A stretch of DNA of 64,000 nt from Chimonanthus salicifolius (GCA_013350335.1 CM023539.1:13392302-13456301); one strand, 5' to 3'; shown: positions 47,575 to 59,960, counted from the first letter of the stretch. A program made the numbers and translations. The notes: generated by a model not told the origin, from the sequence alone.

Positions 47575-50500
47575 CCCTAGACCCGGATGGTTGTCCCATC
47601 ATTTTCTTTAGACGTTTTTAGGAGCTGGTCAAGCCAGATGTGTTAGCTTTTGTGTATGAGTTTTTTGATAGGGCTGTTATTTCCAAAGACTTGGGTTCTT
47701 TTATTAATTTGATTTCGAAAAAACTTGGAGCTTCGGAGTTGAATGATTTTTGTCCTATTTCCTTGCTTGGAAGTCCTTATAAAATCTTAGCTAAAGCCTT
47801 GGCTACTCGTTTGAAGGTGGTGTTTCCTTGTCTTATTTCTCCTCACCAAAGTGCTTTTATTGAAGGAGCCAAATTGTGGATTCTGTGGTAGCGGCTCATG
47901 AGTGTTTGCATATGAGGTTTAGGTCAGGGGAGTCAGGTGTAGTATATAAGTTGGACTTTCTAAAAGCCTATGACAAGGTGGATTGATCGTGTCTTGATTA
48001 TGTGCTGCTTCGTATGGGGTGTAGTGATCAGTGGAGAAGTTGGACACTGGTCTTGTGTTACTTCGGCCTATCTATCACTTTTGGTTAATGGAAGTCCTAA
48101 AGGTTTTTTAAGAATGCAAAAGGGAATCAGACAAGGGGATCATTTATCTCCTTATCTCTATGTTTTAGTTGCAGAGGCTCTCCATCTTATGCTTCATGCT
48201 GCATCTACACAGGGGTTGATTCATGTGTTTCATGTTGATCATACACAGGTTGATATTACTCATCTTCAGCATGTTGATGATACTATTTTGTTTCTCAAGG
48301 TCGAGGAAGAGGAGTTAGGGATGGTTCGGGCTATCCTTCTGTGGTTTCAAACGGTGCTCAGGGTTGAAGATTAATTTTTATAAGAGTGAATTGATGGGGG
48401 TAAATGTGGATCACAGCTTGTGTGTGGAGTTAGCTTCACTATTGGGCTGCAGAGTTGCTTCTTTTCTGTCTTCTTATCTTCGGTCTTCCTCTTTGTAAGG
48501 GTAAATCAAGTAAGTGCTGTTGGGATAAGGATATCGAGAAAATGGAGAGAAGGTTTATCTTTATGGAAAGTAAAGTATTTGTCTATTGGTGGTAGGATTA
48601 CTGTAATTATGTCCTTTTTAGCCCCCTTGTTTATTTTCTGAGTGTGTTTAAATGCCTTGTTGTTGTTGTTGTTAAAAGATGGAGAACATTCAGAAAAAAA
48701 TCTTGTGGAAGGATGTCAGGGACAAAAGAAAGTTTCATCTGGTCTCCTGGTCCCAGGTATGTAAGTCAGTGAAGGAAGGTGGGCTTGGAATTATGCCTAT
48801 TCGACTTTTCAACATTGCTCTTTTGGGGAAGTAGTTGTGGAGATTAGGCAATTCTTCAGATGGTTTATGGAAGCTTATTTTTGTACGAAAGTATAGGTTT
48901 ATGGAGAGAAGGTTATCTTTATGGAAAGTAAAGTATTTGTCCATTGGTGGTAGGATTACTTTAATTATGTCTTTTCTAGCCCCTTGTTTATTTTTTGAGT
49001 GTTTAAATGCCTAGTTGTTGTTGTTAAAAGATGGAGAATATTCAGAAAAAAAATCTTGTGGAAGGATGTCAGGGACGAATGAAAGTTTCTTTTGGTCTCC
49101 TGGTCCCAGGTATGTAAGTCAGTGAAGGAAGGTGGGCTTGGAATTAAGGCCTATTTGACTTTTCGAACATTGCTCCTTTGGTGAAGTAGTTTTGGAGATT
49201 AGGGAATTCTTCAGATGGTTTATGGAAGCTTATTTTTTTAACGAAAGTATAGGTTACATAGCTCGGGATGGTGGGTTACTGCTACCAACAGAAGGGTCTC
49301 TGTTTTTTTTGGAAGGGTGTATGTTCAATTTCATTGCTTTATGACTCTTGTATCAGGTATCGTGCCTACTTCGGGAAGGATGTTTTCTTCTGGAAGGTAG
49401 ATATGGTTGGGTGATGCTCCCGTGGCTTCTACTTTTCCTGTTCTCTTTTCCATCGCTTCTAATAAGATGCTAAGGCTAGGGCGTGTTTTGATCTCCATCA
49501 GGGTAAGGTTGTTTGGTGTCCTCAGTTTAGAAGACCTTTGGAGGATTGGATGCTGGAGGAGTGGCTATCTTTAATGCCCCACTCAAATAATGTTTTTGTT
49601 GTTGGAGGTGGTGGTGATAGGAGGATCTGGGATCCCGACCGTCATGGGAGTTTTTCAGTTAAGTCTTTTTGTATTAAATTGATGTGTTGGTGATGTTTCA
49701 TGGATGAATCTGGAAATTTGGAAAGGTGTTGCTCCTTTCGAGGTGAAGGTGTTCGGATGCTTGGCAGGTTTGGAGAAGATCTTGACAATCGATAATTTGC
49801 GATTGCATCGAATGCTTATTGTTAATGCATGTCTTCTCTGCTTGGCTGATAAAGAGACAGTGAATCATCTTCTGCTTCATTGTCGTTTTGCTTATCAGGT
49901 TTGGTGTCATTTTTTTCAATTGTTAGGGGTGGCTTTCTGTCTGCCGAAAGATTGGTTAGGTATGTTTAATGAAGAAGTTCTCCTGGTTGGTAGTTCTTTT
50001 ATGAAGGACTATTTGGGCAGTACAGTTCTGAGTATTGTGTGGTCTATTTGATTGGAGAGAAATTCTAGGATCTTTAAAGGTAAATAGTCCTCTATCCCAC
50101 ATCTTATTGAAGTTATAAAGAGCAGAGTTGCTTGGTGGTTTGTGTGGTCAGAAAAGTTTCGTGGCATTAATATCTCAGATATTTGTAGGGTTTGAGAATC
50201 AGTGGATCATGTTACGCTTCAGTCAAATCCAACGAGGTTTGTTGCTTGGTCTCCTGAAGCTAAATTTTGTTGGAAGTTATGTGCTTGATCTTGGTTTAGC
50301 AGGTTAGGGGGGAGTTTCTCGAAATGGCTCTAGCGACACCTTGTTTTCTTTTGTGGGCCCTCTTCCGAATGGTTTTGTGCTTGAAGTGGAGTAATATGCT
50401 TTATGGAGAGGAGTTTTGGCGTTGGAAGAGTTAGGGACACTTGGGAGTATCTTAGAAAGTAACTCTAAGCTTGTTGTTGGTTGGGCTCAGGGTCTCTTTG

Positions 50501-50772
50501 TCTATGGTCTTATTTGGACAAAATTGATGGGATTTGTCATTCCATTGAAGCTTATGGTTATTCGGTCTCTTGGGTTCATCGATCTGCAAATTCTGATGTA
50601 GATGAGTTGGCTCGTCAAGGCGTGACACTGTCATCGATAATTGTAAATAATTTTATGTAATTTTAGGGGGTGGTCTTATGTCTTGGGTGGCAGATTTTTT
50701 GTGCCTGTTAAGGTTTTGTTAGTATGTGTTTTCCCTCTTTGTTGTTGAATGAAGTTACTTTTTTTAAAAAAA
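47575..50772 (+). mobile_element. 5'-truncated L1-type LINE
   Basis: Starts inside RT at PDGCPIIFF, so the endonuclease and ORF1 are missing. Then come ASELNDFCPISLLGSPYKIL and SPHQSAFIEGAK (47640-47891), [20 protein letters not shown] (about 48120-48180), a palm motif reading HVDD in place of YADD (about 48270), a zinc-finger region ACLLCLADKETVNHLLLHCR (49704-50051), RNase H remnants (50250-50640) and a T/A-rich tail at about 50772. It belongs to the same family as the LINE at 30617-35661 judging by shared text. Multiple stops; inactive. Confidence 0.9.
48542..49256. repeat. Tandem duplication (359 bp) inside the LINE
   Basis: The unit beginning 'atggagagaaggtt' and ending 'cgaaagtataggtt' is present at 48542-48900 and 48901-49256 with a few per cent differences. 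It duplicates the region just after the RT palm. Confidence 0.9.
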
Positions 50773-51484
50773 GGGCTTAAATTGGATGTCACAAGGAAGA
50801 ATAAAAAAAGGAAGTTTCTTGAAAAAATGGAAGAATAAAAAGAAACAGATCTTGTCATGAAAATAATATTGAATAATTCATTAGATTGCCCAATCATAAT
50901 AATATAGGGAAAGACCCACTAAATCCACGTGAAATCCTCATTACAATCAACTTATCAAAAAATAGTAGCATAGAGAATTGCTAATCTTCCTAAAACCACT
51001 AAAACATCCCTAAATGTAACTTACTAAGATTGGAAAATTTTACCTAGAATTGCTAATTTCATCTCCCGAAACAATGGAGTTTGGAGATCAAAATGACATG
51101 AAATGGTGAAGCAATTTGCCACGTCATAGAACTAGTTGTGTTGATTCCAACATTATCTTGCATAGGCAATTCTGACGGTCAGATTGAAACTTATGGTCAG
51201 TTTGATATACGTCCTAGCCCATTTATGAAGATCCAAATTCCAAGCAGTGTTTGTGACCTGCTCTATATCAGTCCACTATGACTGCATATGGATCGATGGC
51301 ATTGTGTGCTTTTTATATTGTTTGATGACATTGGAAAAATCACTCTATGTGATGTATGATTTCAGTGGAAGTTACAGTGCCTGCTTTAGCCATTTTAGGG
51401 ACTGGAAAGTTCCTCATAAGTATTCTTTATTGAAGTTTCTCGAAAATTATAATGGATCTATGGACCATGCTTGGAATTTTTCTC
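50773..51484. other. Unassigned DNA
   Basis: No exon of the CCT 3' end and no transposon boundary was recognised. Confidence 0.4.
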
Positions 51485-52242
51485 TAGGGGTGAAACTTGG
51501 GTTGGGTTTTGACCCAACCTGTGTGACCCGACCCGATTTTTTGTGGGCTGGGTTATATAACTTTGAAACTCGGGTCGGGCCAGGTTAAAAGGAAAAAAAA
51601 ACCCACATAAAATTCGGGTCTGATCCGGGCTTAAAATTTTAACTTCAACCCGACTCGACTCGATTTCCATAACTTGATATAAAAATAAAAAACCCTAAAA
51701 CAAATGAATCTGCCGTTTGGGTTCCTGCTCATACTGTGAAACCCCTTTCTTTGGTGCGTCTTCGTTTTGCCCCTCTCCCTCTCCCTCTCCCTCTCCCTCT
51801 CCCTCCGTCTCTCTCCTTCCCTCTCCCTCTATCTCTCCGTCTTTCTCTTTCTCGCTCTCTCTCTGCCTCTGTTGGGAAACATGGAGCCTCGCCTGAGCTA
51901 GATCCATGGTCGTCGTCGTGTGCCCCTTGTTGCCTTGCACCCCTCATCTGAGCAGCGCTGTGCGTAGCCTTGCTTGAGCATTGCATTGCCCTCTTGCTGT
52001 TGTCTGCAACGCCCAGGAAATGTTCAATTAGATCCAACCTCTACTAGCAGATCTAGTAGGTTCTCTCTTCCCCTCCTCTCTCTTTGAAATAATTCAGGTT
52101 GATTCTTGGGCTCGACGTCGGGTCGGGTTGGGTTTCTAAACTCAGGTTACCAATTTGGGTGGGGTCGGGTTCAACCATTTTTTACATGGGCTAGGGTTGG
52201 GTTTATGAAAACCCTGCCCGACCCCCTCGAGTTTCAGCCCTA
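51485..52242. mobile_element. hAT-like element, copy 3 of a local family
   Basis: Begins TAGGGGTGAAACTTGGGTTGGG and ends GAGTTTCAGCCCTA, with flanks tttttctc and ttcttctc (7 of 8 identical), a good 8-bp target duplication. The middle (about 51690-52090) is unlike the other two copies: a (CCCTCT)n tract at 51771-51806 and GC-richer DNA, probably acquired. The apparent ORFs here are low complexity. Confidence 0.7.
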
Positions 52243-52596
52243 TTCTTCTCCATGCATATGGTGGCAATGATGTATCTCTGTCCGTCATACTTAAGGTTTG
52301 TTAAAAAATTATATTGAATCTCTTGTCAAGCTTAGGATTTATTCTTAGTGGACATGGCAGTAATGATGTCGTGCGAGTGTGTGGTGCCATCATGGCTGTG
52401 CAACCTGAGTTTGGCAGCAACATGTGTGTCAAATTGCTCTTGAAACCAACTTGGCTTAAGTCATGATTGGATCAAGTTGTCTTTGATCTAGGCCAATTTG
52501 GACTAGGCTCCATGGGCTGAGCCATTTTGTTTCAAGGTTCATATTCCAGTGTTTTGCTATCCTTTTTTTTTTTTCCGCTTCATTTTCATTGATGAG
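52243..52596. other. Unassigned DNA
   Basis: Nothing recognised. Confidence 0.4.
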
Positions 52597-53125
52597 TGTG
52601 TAACTCCTATCTATTGGAGAATGGAGAGTTATATATATGCAATGTGGATGTTAAAGGTTGCACTTGGAACTTTAAGTTGGTTGAAAAATTCATTAAGAGA
52701 ACTTATGTAGAAGTGGAGAACACCCGTCTCTACAAGGGTTACTTGGCCGGGATTGTAGAGTGTAGCCTTTTTACTAAGCACATTATCTCATTAAGATTTT
52801 TCCTATTCGTTTTCCTCCTGTCTTTTTTCATATATAATTTTCTTCCTAAGTTTTGACTTTTTGGGTGTGTAACTCCCTATCTGTTGGAGAGTGGCATATA
52901 TGCTATGTGGTTCTTAAAGGTTGGATTGGATCTTCAAGGTGGTACAAAAATTCATTGGAGGAGAACCTTTATAGGGAGGAGAACACCAGTAGTCTCTACA
53001 AGGGCTTACTTGGTTAGGATTGCAGAGTGTAGTAATTACTAAGGACACTAATCAGATTTTTCCCATTTATTTTTCTTTCTTGTGGTGTATCTTATATAAT
53101 TTTCTTCCTAAGTTTTGACTAATTT
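52597..53125. repeat. Two-copy tandem duplication (~265 bp)
   Basis: The block from 'gtgtaactcctatctattggagaa' through 'ataattttcttcctaagttttgact' (52597-52860) recurs at 52866-53125 with more divergence than the other tandem repeats here. Several copies of 'ggagaacaccygtctctacaagggyttacttgg' are shared. Non-coding. Confidence 0.8.
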
Positions 53126-53865
53126 TTGAGGCAATGTGTTGTTATTGTTCTAATCTTTTCACTATAACAAGGACCTAGACTTGCTGAGGAGTCTTGTTTA
53201 CCTCAGGCAATGAGTTCACTGAACCTGCAACCCTGTGCAGTAATTGGACTGGGTCAAAGTCTGGGGGTAAATTTTACCCTTAGGAGTGTATAAAGTATTG
53301 TGATTTGATTCTCTAGCCCAAATTCTACTTTATTTATATTATGTAGGTATGGAAAAAATACATATGTGAAAACATATTCAAAATATATTGGAAAATGTAT
53401 GCAACATCTGTATTGCTACAAATTTATGAAGTGCATCTCCTTGATCAAAGTTGCACCTTTCAAATTGAGAGAACAAAGGGAGATATCTTCTAAAAGTCAC
53501 AATATGAGAAAACAATCAAGACAAAAGACTATCAACAATTCAACCCATAATAACCAACTTTGCACTGTACTGAATGAGTCTCAAGGATATGGCTGAATGC
53601 CTGAACATATGAGACTCTTGTAACTTCATCAACCAATGAGTTTGCCTAAGCAACTTAGAACTCCCAGTTCATAACTAAAAACATACCAGCAACTTTTGAA
53701 GGGATTGGACCAAAAGTGCTAGATCACATGTTCATGAAGTCACAGTCACTCAATTTTTGCACCTCTGGTGCCTTATTCTTTATTAACACAATCACCATTC
53801 AATTTTTTTTTGCTTGAAGTTTACCTGAAGTTTAGGTGTGGATCTCATAACCTTTTCAATATAGT
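53126..53865. other. Unassigned DNA
   Basis: No gene or element recognised. Confidence 0.4.
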
Positions 53866-53876
53866 TATATAGGTAA

Positions 53877-54065
53877 CCCCAAGGGGTTGGCTTGACGGCC
53901 AAGAACCCACCTTAGGAAGTGGGGGTCTTGTGTTCGATTCACGTTCAACCCTAAGGGGCCACTCCCCCGAGAAGAACCCGGTATGTGCAGATTGGGAGGT
54001 CTTCACATGCCCCGAAAGATTAGGTTGGGTGAGATGCCTAGACACCTTCAGTCATAAAAAAAGGC
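53877..54065 (+). mobile_element. tRNA-derived SINE, second family
   Basis: A box-A-like 'aaggggttggcttgacggcc' and a box-B-like 'gtgttcgattcac' lead into a body ending in an A-rich tail. An 11-bp target duplication, tatataggtaa, flanks it (53866-53876 and 54066-54076). The sequence differs from the SINE at 39517. Confidence 0.85.
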
Positions 54066-54076
54066 TATATAGGTAA

Positions 54077-54937
54077 AATATTTTTTTTTAATAATTTTCT
54101 TAGTTTTAGGCGACATGGGGATCCCGCCCTTACCAAATCTGATCTTATATCATATATTTCCTATTTCTAGTTATTTTTGTAGAATGTCCCAATTTTTTGG
54201 TGGTGTAACATGGCAAGGGTGAGCCGAATCACTAAATCCAATTGCAAAATCACTTTTCCTAGTTTTGGCCGTTTCTTGCACAAATTTTCCAATTTTCCAA
54301 ATGCTTTCATGACTTTCCTAAACAAGCCCTTCCATGACATGGTATGCCAAACCTTCAAACTCATCGAATCCAATTTTAGAATCCCTCTTTTATTTTTAAC
54401 CATTGTTTGCATATTTATCATATTTTTCAGGTATTAGAAAACTGAGCTAAACCCTTCCATTTCACGAAATCCAAACCTAACATGTATTAGAACATCTCTC
54501 TTGTAAACTTGTTTAAGAAATAGAAAGCTGTTTCATTCTGGCATCTTATTCTGGTATAGTTTCTTACTATTATATCAATTAATGCATTTTATTTGAGTTT
54601 CATTTTCTGAGTTATATTAAATTTCTTTTAAAATCTATCTCCATTATAGTACTGTTCAAACCTGCAAATTGAACAAGTATTTGGCATAGATATCTAGTTG
54701 TGATTGTGCCAACCATTACCCACCATCATAGTCCTGTCGATAGCCGTCTTTGGCGTTTTGTTGGACTTAAAATTGGGCATTGGAATCTTGGCCTTGAGCC
54801 TTGGTATTGGACTGTTACACTTCAGTGTTTCTTTCATTGACCGATATCATTGCTAAATAACTATTCAACATTGCCTCTTTGCACAAGAAATAATGAAAAA
54901 AGCTTTTAAATTTTTTTAAAAGAACAAAGAAAAAGAA
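54077..54937. other. Unassigned DNA before the pararetrovirus
   Basis: AT-rich. It may include virus leader sequence near its right end, but no landmark fixes the virus-host junction. Confidence 0.4.
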
Positions 54938-55633
54938 ATGATTCATCTAACATCTGCTTCTACTTCCAATTATAGAATTGCTAATGATAGTATGCCATCT
55001 AGCTCTTTTAATTCTGAATTTAATCCGAAACCAAGAACATCTGTTACAACTCAACTTGTTACAATGGATATAAAAAATTCTGAAGAAATAAATTTCTAAG
55101 ATGTCGAAGAAGTCATAGAAAGATGGACTATTCCTAAAATCCCTTCTGAACAAATTTATATTGGAACATTTGAAGATGAATCAGATTATATGATTCAAAC
55201 AGTTGAACGAACTTTTTTATCTCAAGATGAAGCTTTTCTCTTTCTCTTAGATGATCAAGAAAAATTCAACCGTTTAAAAATGAAATACAATTATTTACAT
55301 ATTGGTTTAGTTCAAATTGCTATCAAACCCTTAAATAGAAAAGGCCTAAACATACCCTGTTTAGCTTTTCTGAGGGATGCAAGACTGCACAATTTTGAAC
55401 AAGCTCTTTATTGTTTAATCTCTTCTAATTTTGCTGAAGGACCAATATTTTTTAATTGTATTCCTGACATAACAATTCCCTTAACAGATAAAAAGATCTA
55501 TAAAGCTGTTGAATTAGTTGTCAAATCTAAAGGATTCGATATGGATACAGGAAGTGAAAATATAGGAATAATGTATAGAGTTTACTATAAAGCTATGAAA
55601 TCATTTAGACTAATATTGCTTATAGTAATTTGA
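54938..55633 (+). pseudogene. Pararetrovirus movement protein (30K superfamily), broken
   Basis: A frame opens at ATG 54938 and is interrupted by TAA at 55097-55099; the same frame then runs to 55633. The core NYLHIGLVQIAIKPLNRKGL, CLAFLRDAR, EGPIFFNC and YRVYYKAM are standard caulimovirid movement-protein blocks. These proteins form tubules at plasmodesmata. The frame is lost near 55600-55633 and continues in another frame. Confidence 0.88.
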
Positions 55634-56680
55634 TAAAAAATGAGCCAACATTATTTCAAACAGACTTTAGAAATAAAGTTGTAATCCCTAGTAGACCAAC
55701 ACCTGGTCAAATCAAAATAATAAAAAATTGGAAATTAGAAGAATTATGTCAACCTGCTCCAAAGATAGAAACACAAGCTAGCAGTATAATTCAACATCCT
55801 GATGGAACTGTAGAAATTAACATAGGGGGAAAAGATGAAGAAAAACAACAACAATGACGGTCTAGAACACATGATACAATTCCACCAATTTATAGTACAT
55901 ATTCAAATTGTCAAAGTTATAATAGAGCTGGTGTAGCTCAACCCATTTATCAAAGAACAGACTCAACATTCAAATCCAGATACAGTAAAACTGTCTGATA
56001 TGTTAGTTATAGAAAATACTGATTTAGAAAAATTATTAATAGAGGAAGATTTCAAATTAGACGAAGCCGTCTTAAAAGCTGAAATGATGTTTGATGATAG
56101 AATAGATGAATTATTTAAAAAATTCAACAGAACACAAGTTAAGCAATTACAAGAAGTTGTATAAAAGATTTAAAGGTTCTTAGAAAAAGAATGAGTTTCT
56201 TTAAATGGTACGATTATAAACTAAATCGTAATGAAGATGAACAAAGGTATATTCAAATGTTAAAAGCCAAAGAAAATGTTTGGACAACAACTAAAGGTGA
56301 AAAAATTAAAAGTATACATCCTCGTCAAGAAAATGTTCAATTAACATTAACAACAAAAGCTTCTCCTTATAAAGATGCCTCATCTATTAATGATAAAACT
56401 CCAATTAAAGCTGTACTATTTTACACATATTATAGAACAAAATAAGTTTACTAATATGTATTTACAAACAATTGCTGAACAAACAACTAGATTAGAAGAG
56501 AAGATTCAAGAAAATAAACCAAAAATTAAAGAACTAAAGAAAGACAAAGAACCTATAATAATAAAACCAAGTTTTAACAAATCAGTAAAAATTGACCCTA
56601 ATGTTATCCTTGAAAAGAAAGCAATAAAGTTAGACCCTGATTCTTTAGATGAGTTAGTTTCTCAATTAAGAAAAAGATAA
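55630..56680 (+). pseudogene. Pararetrovirus linker between movement and coat proteins, in pieces
   Basis: Three short frames (55630-55857, 56191-56445, 56375-56680) look like one former coding region split by indels. PDGTVEINIGG, SFFKWYDYK, KGEKIKSIHP and YLQTIAEQTTRLEEKI resemble the corresponding stretch of florendovirus-like polyproteins. The last piece looks coiled-coil. Function unknown. Confidence 0.6.
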
Positions 56681-56888
56681 AAAATTTTAAATGAAAATCC
56701 TAGTATAAAAATGATAACATTCAAATCTTATGACGAAAAATTAGAAATAAACAAGATGAAATATAAAAAAGTAGATAAAAATGCAAATAGACCACCTTAT
56801 TTAAGGATAGAGAAAACCTCAAACAATAACTCCAAATTCTTTTGATGGAAGTAGTATTTATGAATGGAATCTTGATGGATTGTCTATA

Positions 56889-58075
56889 TGATGTAGGACA
56901 CGGAAGATGCAGCACACAGATTTCACTTCTATTTATTTTTATTTATTTCTTAATTAGAAAGTAGGATTTGTTATTTTCGTTTGGGATCTTAGCAGTCCAA
57001 CTTTAGTTAGTTTCCTATTTGATTTAGGAGTCTTTTTCCTATTTAATTTAGGAGTCTTTTTCCTATTTGATTTAGGAGTCCTTTTCCTATTTGATTTAGG
57101 AGTCTTTTTCCTATTTGATTTAGGAGTCCTTTTCTATTTTGATTTAGGAGTCCTTTTCTATTTTGATTTCTTAATTTTTCTTATAAATACAATGTATGTA
57201 AGAGAGGGATTCACCTCTTTCGAATATATGAATTGATATAGATTTACTATCTTATTTTCCTCTATCATCTCTGCCGAGTTGCAGACCTTACCTAAATTGC
57301 TGGTTTTGTTCTGGCCATCGCTGATTCTGGGCTTAATCCCGGAGGAGATACCCTGCTGTCGTTGCCTTGGGCTTTATCCCAAGCTTATCTCAGTTACAAG
57401 TCTTCTGCCCCCTGCCTAGTTGCAGGTTGTGGAGGATGGGGATTGAGATGGTAGATTCGTACCTAGGATAATGCCAGGATTTGGCAAAGATGGTGGGGAT
57501 CGAGACCACTATCGTCCCTGATAACGCAGGAACCTGTCTCGGAACAGGAACGTCTCTGTATAACAGAGATACAGAGAAACTCGGCTCTGAACCAATTAAT
57601 GTAGAACAACCTGCAACTAGGCAGGGGGCGGAAGACTTGTAACTGAGATAAGCTTGGGATAAAGCCCAAGGCAACGACAACAGGGTATCTCCTCCGGGAT
57701 TAAGCCCAGAATCAGCAATGGCCAGAACAAAACCAGCAATTTAGGTAAGGTCTGCAACTCGGCAGAGATGATAGAGGAAAATAAGATAGTAAATCTATAT
57801 CAATTCATATATTCGAAAGAGGTGAATCCCTCTCTTACATGCATTGTATTTATAAGAAAAATTAAGAAATCAAAATAGAAAAGGACTCCTAAATCAAATA
57901 GGAAAAAGACTCCTAAATTAAATAGGAAAAAGACTCCTAAATCAAATAGGAAACTAACTAAAGTTGGACTGCTAAGATCCCAAATGAAAATAACAAATCC
58001 TACTTTCTAATTAAGAAATAAATAAAAATAAATAGAAGTGAAATCTGTGTGCTGCATCTTCCGTGTCCTACATCA
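56889..58075. mobile_element. LTR element with LTRs in inverted orientation
   Basis: A 1187-bp insertion flanked by a perfect CTATA duplication (56884-56888 and 58076-58080). The termini are exact inverses, TGATGTAGGACACGG...CCGTGTCCTACATCA. Left arm 56889-57430 (plus) and right arm 57600-58075 (minus) are the same LTR in opposite orientation, each with TATA-like 'cttataaatac' and a 26-bp tandem repeat (more copies on the left). The spacer 57431-57599, read on the minus strand, starts with TTGGTTCAGAGCC, close to the tRNA-Met primer site, so it is 5' internal sequence of the minus-strand copy. The left LTR lacks its last few bases. No coding domain. Confidence 0.85.
57015..57175. repeat. 26-bp tandem repeat in the LTR
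   Basis: About six copies of 'ttcctatttgatttaggagtctttt'. The mirror array in the opposite arm (about 57880-57955) has roughly half as many, which explains most of the length difference between arms. Confidence 0.9.
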
Positions 58076-58107
58076 CTATAAATCAAAAAACTTAAGTAGT
58101 TCAAAAA

Positions 58108-58878
58108 ATGCAAATGTATGCTAATATTCTTAGATCAAACTTAAATTTAGAAAGTAACATCTGTGATTTAATAGTTGCTGGTTTTACTGGTCAATTATAT
58201 GACTGGTGGATCAATTATTTAACACCTGAACAATCAGATTTAATTTTAAATGCAAAACAAACAGATGAATTAGGAAATGTAATTCTTGACCCTTTAGGAA
58301 AACCAATTTCTGATAGTGTTGAATGCTTAATAACAAACATAGCAAGACATTTCATAGGAAGATACCCTAGATTTGAGCAGAATATAAACGATTATTTACA
58401 TAATTTAAGATGTAGATCTATGTCACAATTCTCAGAATATAATGATTATTTTATGAATTCTGTCTATAAAATAAATGACTCTCTAGTTGTTTATTGGCGA
58501 GAAAAATATATAGCCGGTTTACCTCCATTATTTGGTAAAAAAGTAAAAGAAAGATTAAGTAAAAATGATTGTGAAGAAATAAATTATCAACAATATACTT
58601 TTGCAGAATTACACCAAACGATAAATCAAGTAGGAATAGAAATATATAATAACATGAAATTAGAAAGAAAAATTAAAACGGAACAATATTTTAATAAAAA
58701 AGAAATGGGTAATTTCTGTGCTCAGTTTGACCCCTTTAAGGACGTAAAACGAAAAACATCTAAGTTAAGATATAAGAAATCAAGATATGAAAATGACCAT
58801 GTTTCAAAGAAAAATAAACAAAAGTATAAACGAAATTGTAAAAATCTCCAACTCAAAATTTTAATAAAGACCACCTAA
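58108..58878 (+). pseudogene. Pararetrovirus coat protein region
   Basis: The longest open stretch in the window (256 codons). CDLIVAGFTGQLYDWWINYL, FIGRYPR and YIAGLPPLFGKKVKERL are typical caulimovirid capsid (gag-like) blocks, and the C-terminus is Lys-rich. The N-terminal part (NSFDGSSIYEWNLDGLS) lies on the far side of the inserted LTR element at about 56830-56885, so the gene is split. The frame ends just before the zinc knuckle. Confidence 0.85.
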
Positions 58879-58929
58879 AAAAATTAATAAACCTGAATCT
58901 AGTCAAAAGAAACAAGTCCAAATGATGTT

Positions 58930-58971
58930 TGTTTTAAATGTGGTAAAAAAGGTCATTTTGCTAACAAATGC
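58930..58971 (+). pseudogene. CCHC zinc knuckle of the pararetrovirus capsid
   Basis: CFKCGKKGHFANKC has the exact CX2CX4HX4C spacing used to bind viral RNA. It is out of frame with the coat-protein ORF upstream. An acidic Ser/Glu-rich stretch follows (to about 59110). Confidence 0.9.
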
Positions 58972-59654
58972 TATAAAATTATAAAAAAGGAATAAAAACA
59001 CTTATTGAAGGATTAAATGAATTAAATTTATCAACAAGTGAAAGTGAAAGTGAAAATATGTCGTCAGAAAACTTAGAACAAACAAGTGATTCTGAAAGTG
59101 AAAAAATTAATTAATAATTAATGGATCAATTTGATATAGGAAAAACTAAAGAATGTGAAGATAACCCTAATTGTAGATGTAATATTTGTATGATAAGACT
59201 ATATGAAGATTTTGATGATTATGAAAACATAAATTTAGATGATTCTGATTCTCCTCCCTCTATAAATGTTTTGAGTGAAAAAGATTAAATTACCTTAGAC
59301 ACAATAATGCAAATAGAAAATATCGAAAAACAAAAAGAAATGATATCTAGACTATTAGAATTAAGTAATAAAACAGAATAACCAATTCAAACAAGTCAAA
59401 AGCCAGTTCAAATGATAAACCTAAATAATCTATATAAAAATCTATCAAAAGATTTACAACAATTAGTACATCAATTAAATAATAAAATAAAAGAATTAAA
59501 GAAAGAGATTAGTCAACATAAAATGCGATTAGAAATTCTTGAATTAAATGCTAACATAAAAGTAAAAGATAGAGCCGAATCTTCTAATCCTGAAAATATA
59601 GGGAACATCTTATTAAATGAATTAACAACTATTACATAAAGAAAATAGCATGTT
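58972..59654 (+). pseudogene. Pararetrovirus region between knuckle and protease
   Basis: Short acidic frames with several stops, then an open 75-codon Lys/Leu-rich, probably coiled-coil piece (59412-59639). Not assigned to a known domain. Confidence 0.45.
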
Positions 59655-59960
59655 AATATAAAATTAAGGCTAACAAATGGTTATGAGAAAAAATTAGTTG
59701 CTCTATTAGACACTGGGGCAGATATAAATTGTATTAGTCAAGGAATTTTACCTTTACAATATTTTGAAGAGACTAAATATTCTGTAAATTCTGCGAATGG
59801 AAAAGAAATAAATTTAATTTATAAGCTTCCTGATGTAACAATTTTTAAAAAGGAAAAATGCATTCCTAACATTTTATTATTTCAAATGGATGGTATGACT
59901 AAAGATTAAATTTTAGGAAATCAATTTTTAATGCAAATTGCAACATATATAACAACAAAA
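59655..59960 (+). pseudogene. Pararetrovirus aspartic protease
   Basis: LVALLDTGADINCIS with the DTGAD active site at 59709-59723, and a downstream LGNQFL-like strand after a stop. This is the retropepsin fold that cuts the polyprotein. Interrupted by at least one stop. Confidence 0.85.

Noticed and set aside
51695..52037. Minus-strand Arg/Glu-rich protein
   Set aside because: It is the reverse of a CCCTCT microsatellite inside a hAT-like element.
57390..57680. Minus-strand 96-codon ORF as a gene
   Set aside because: It spans an LTR end and the primer-site region of the inverted-LTR element; at most a remnant of a retroelement leader.
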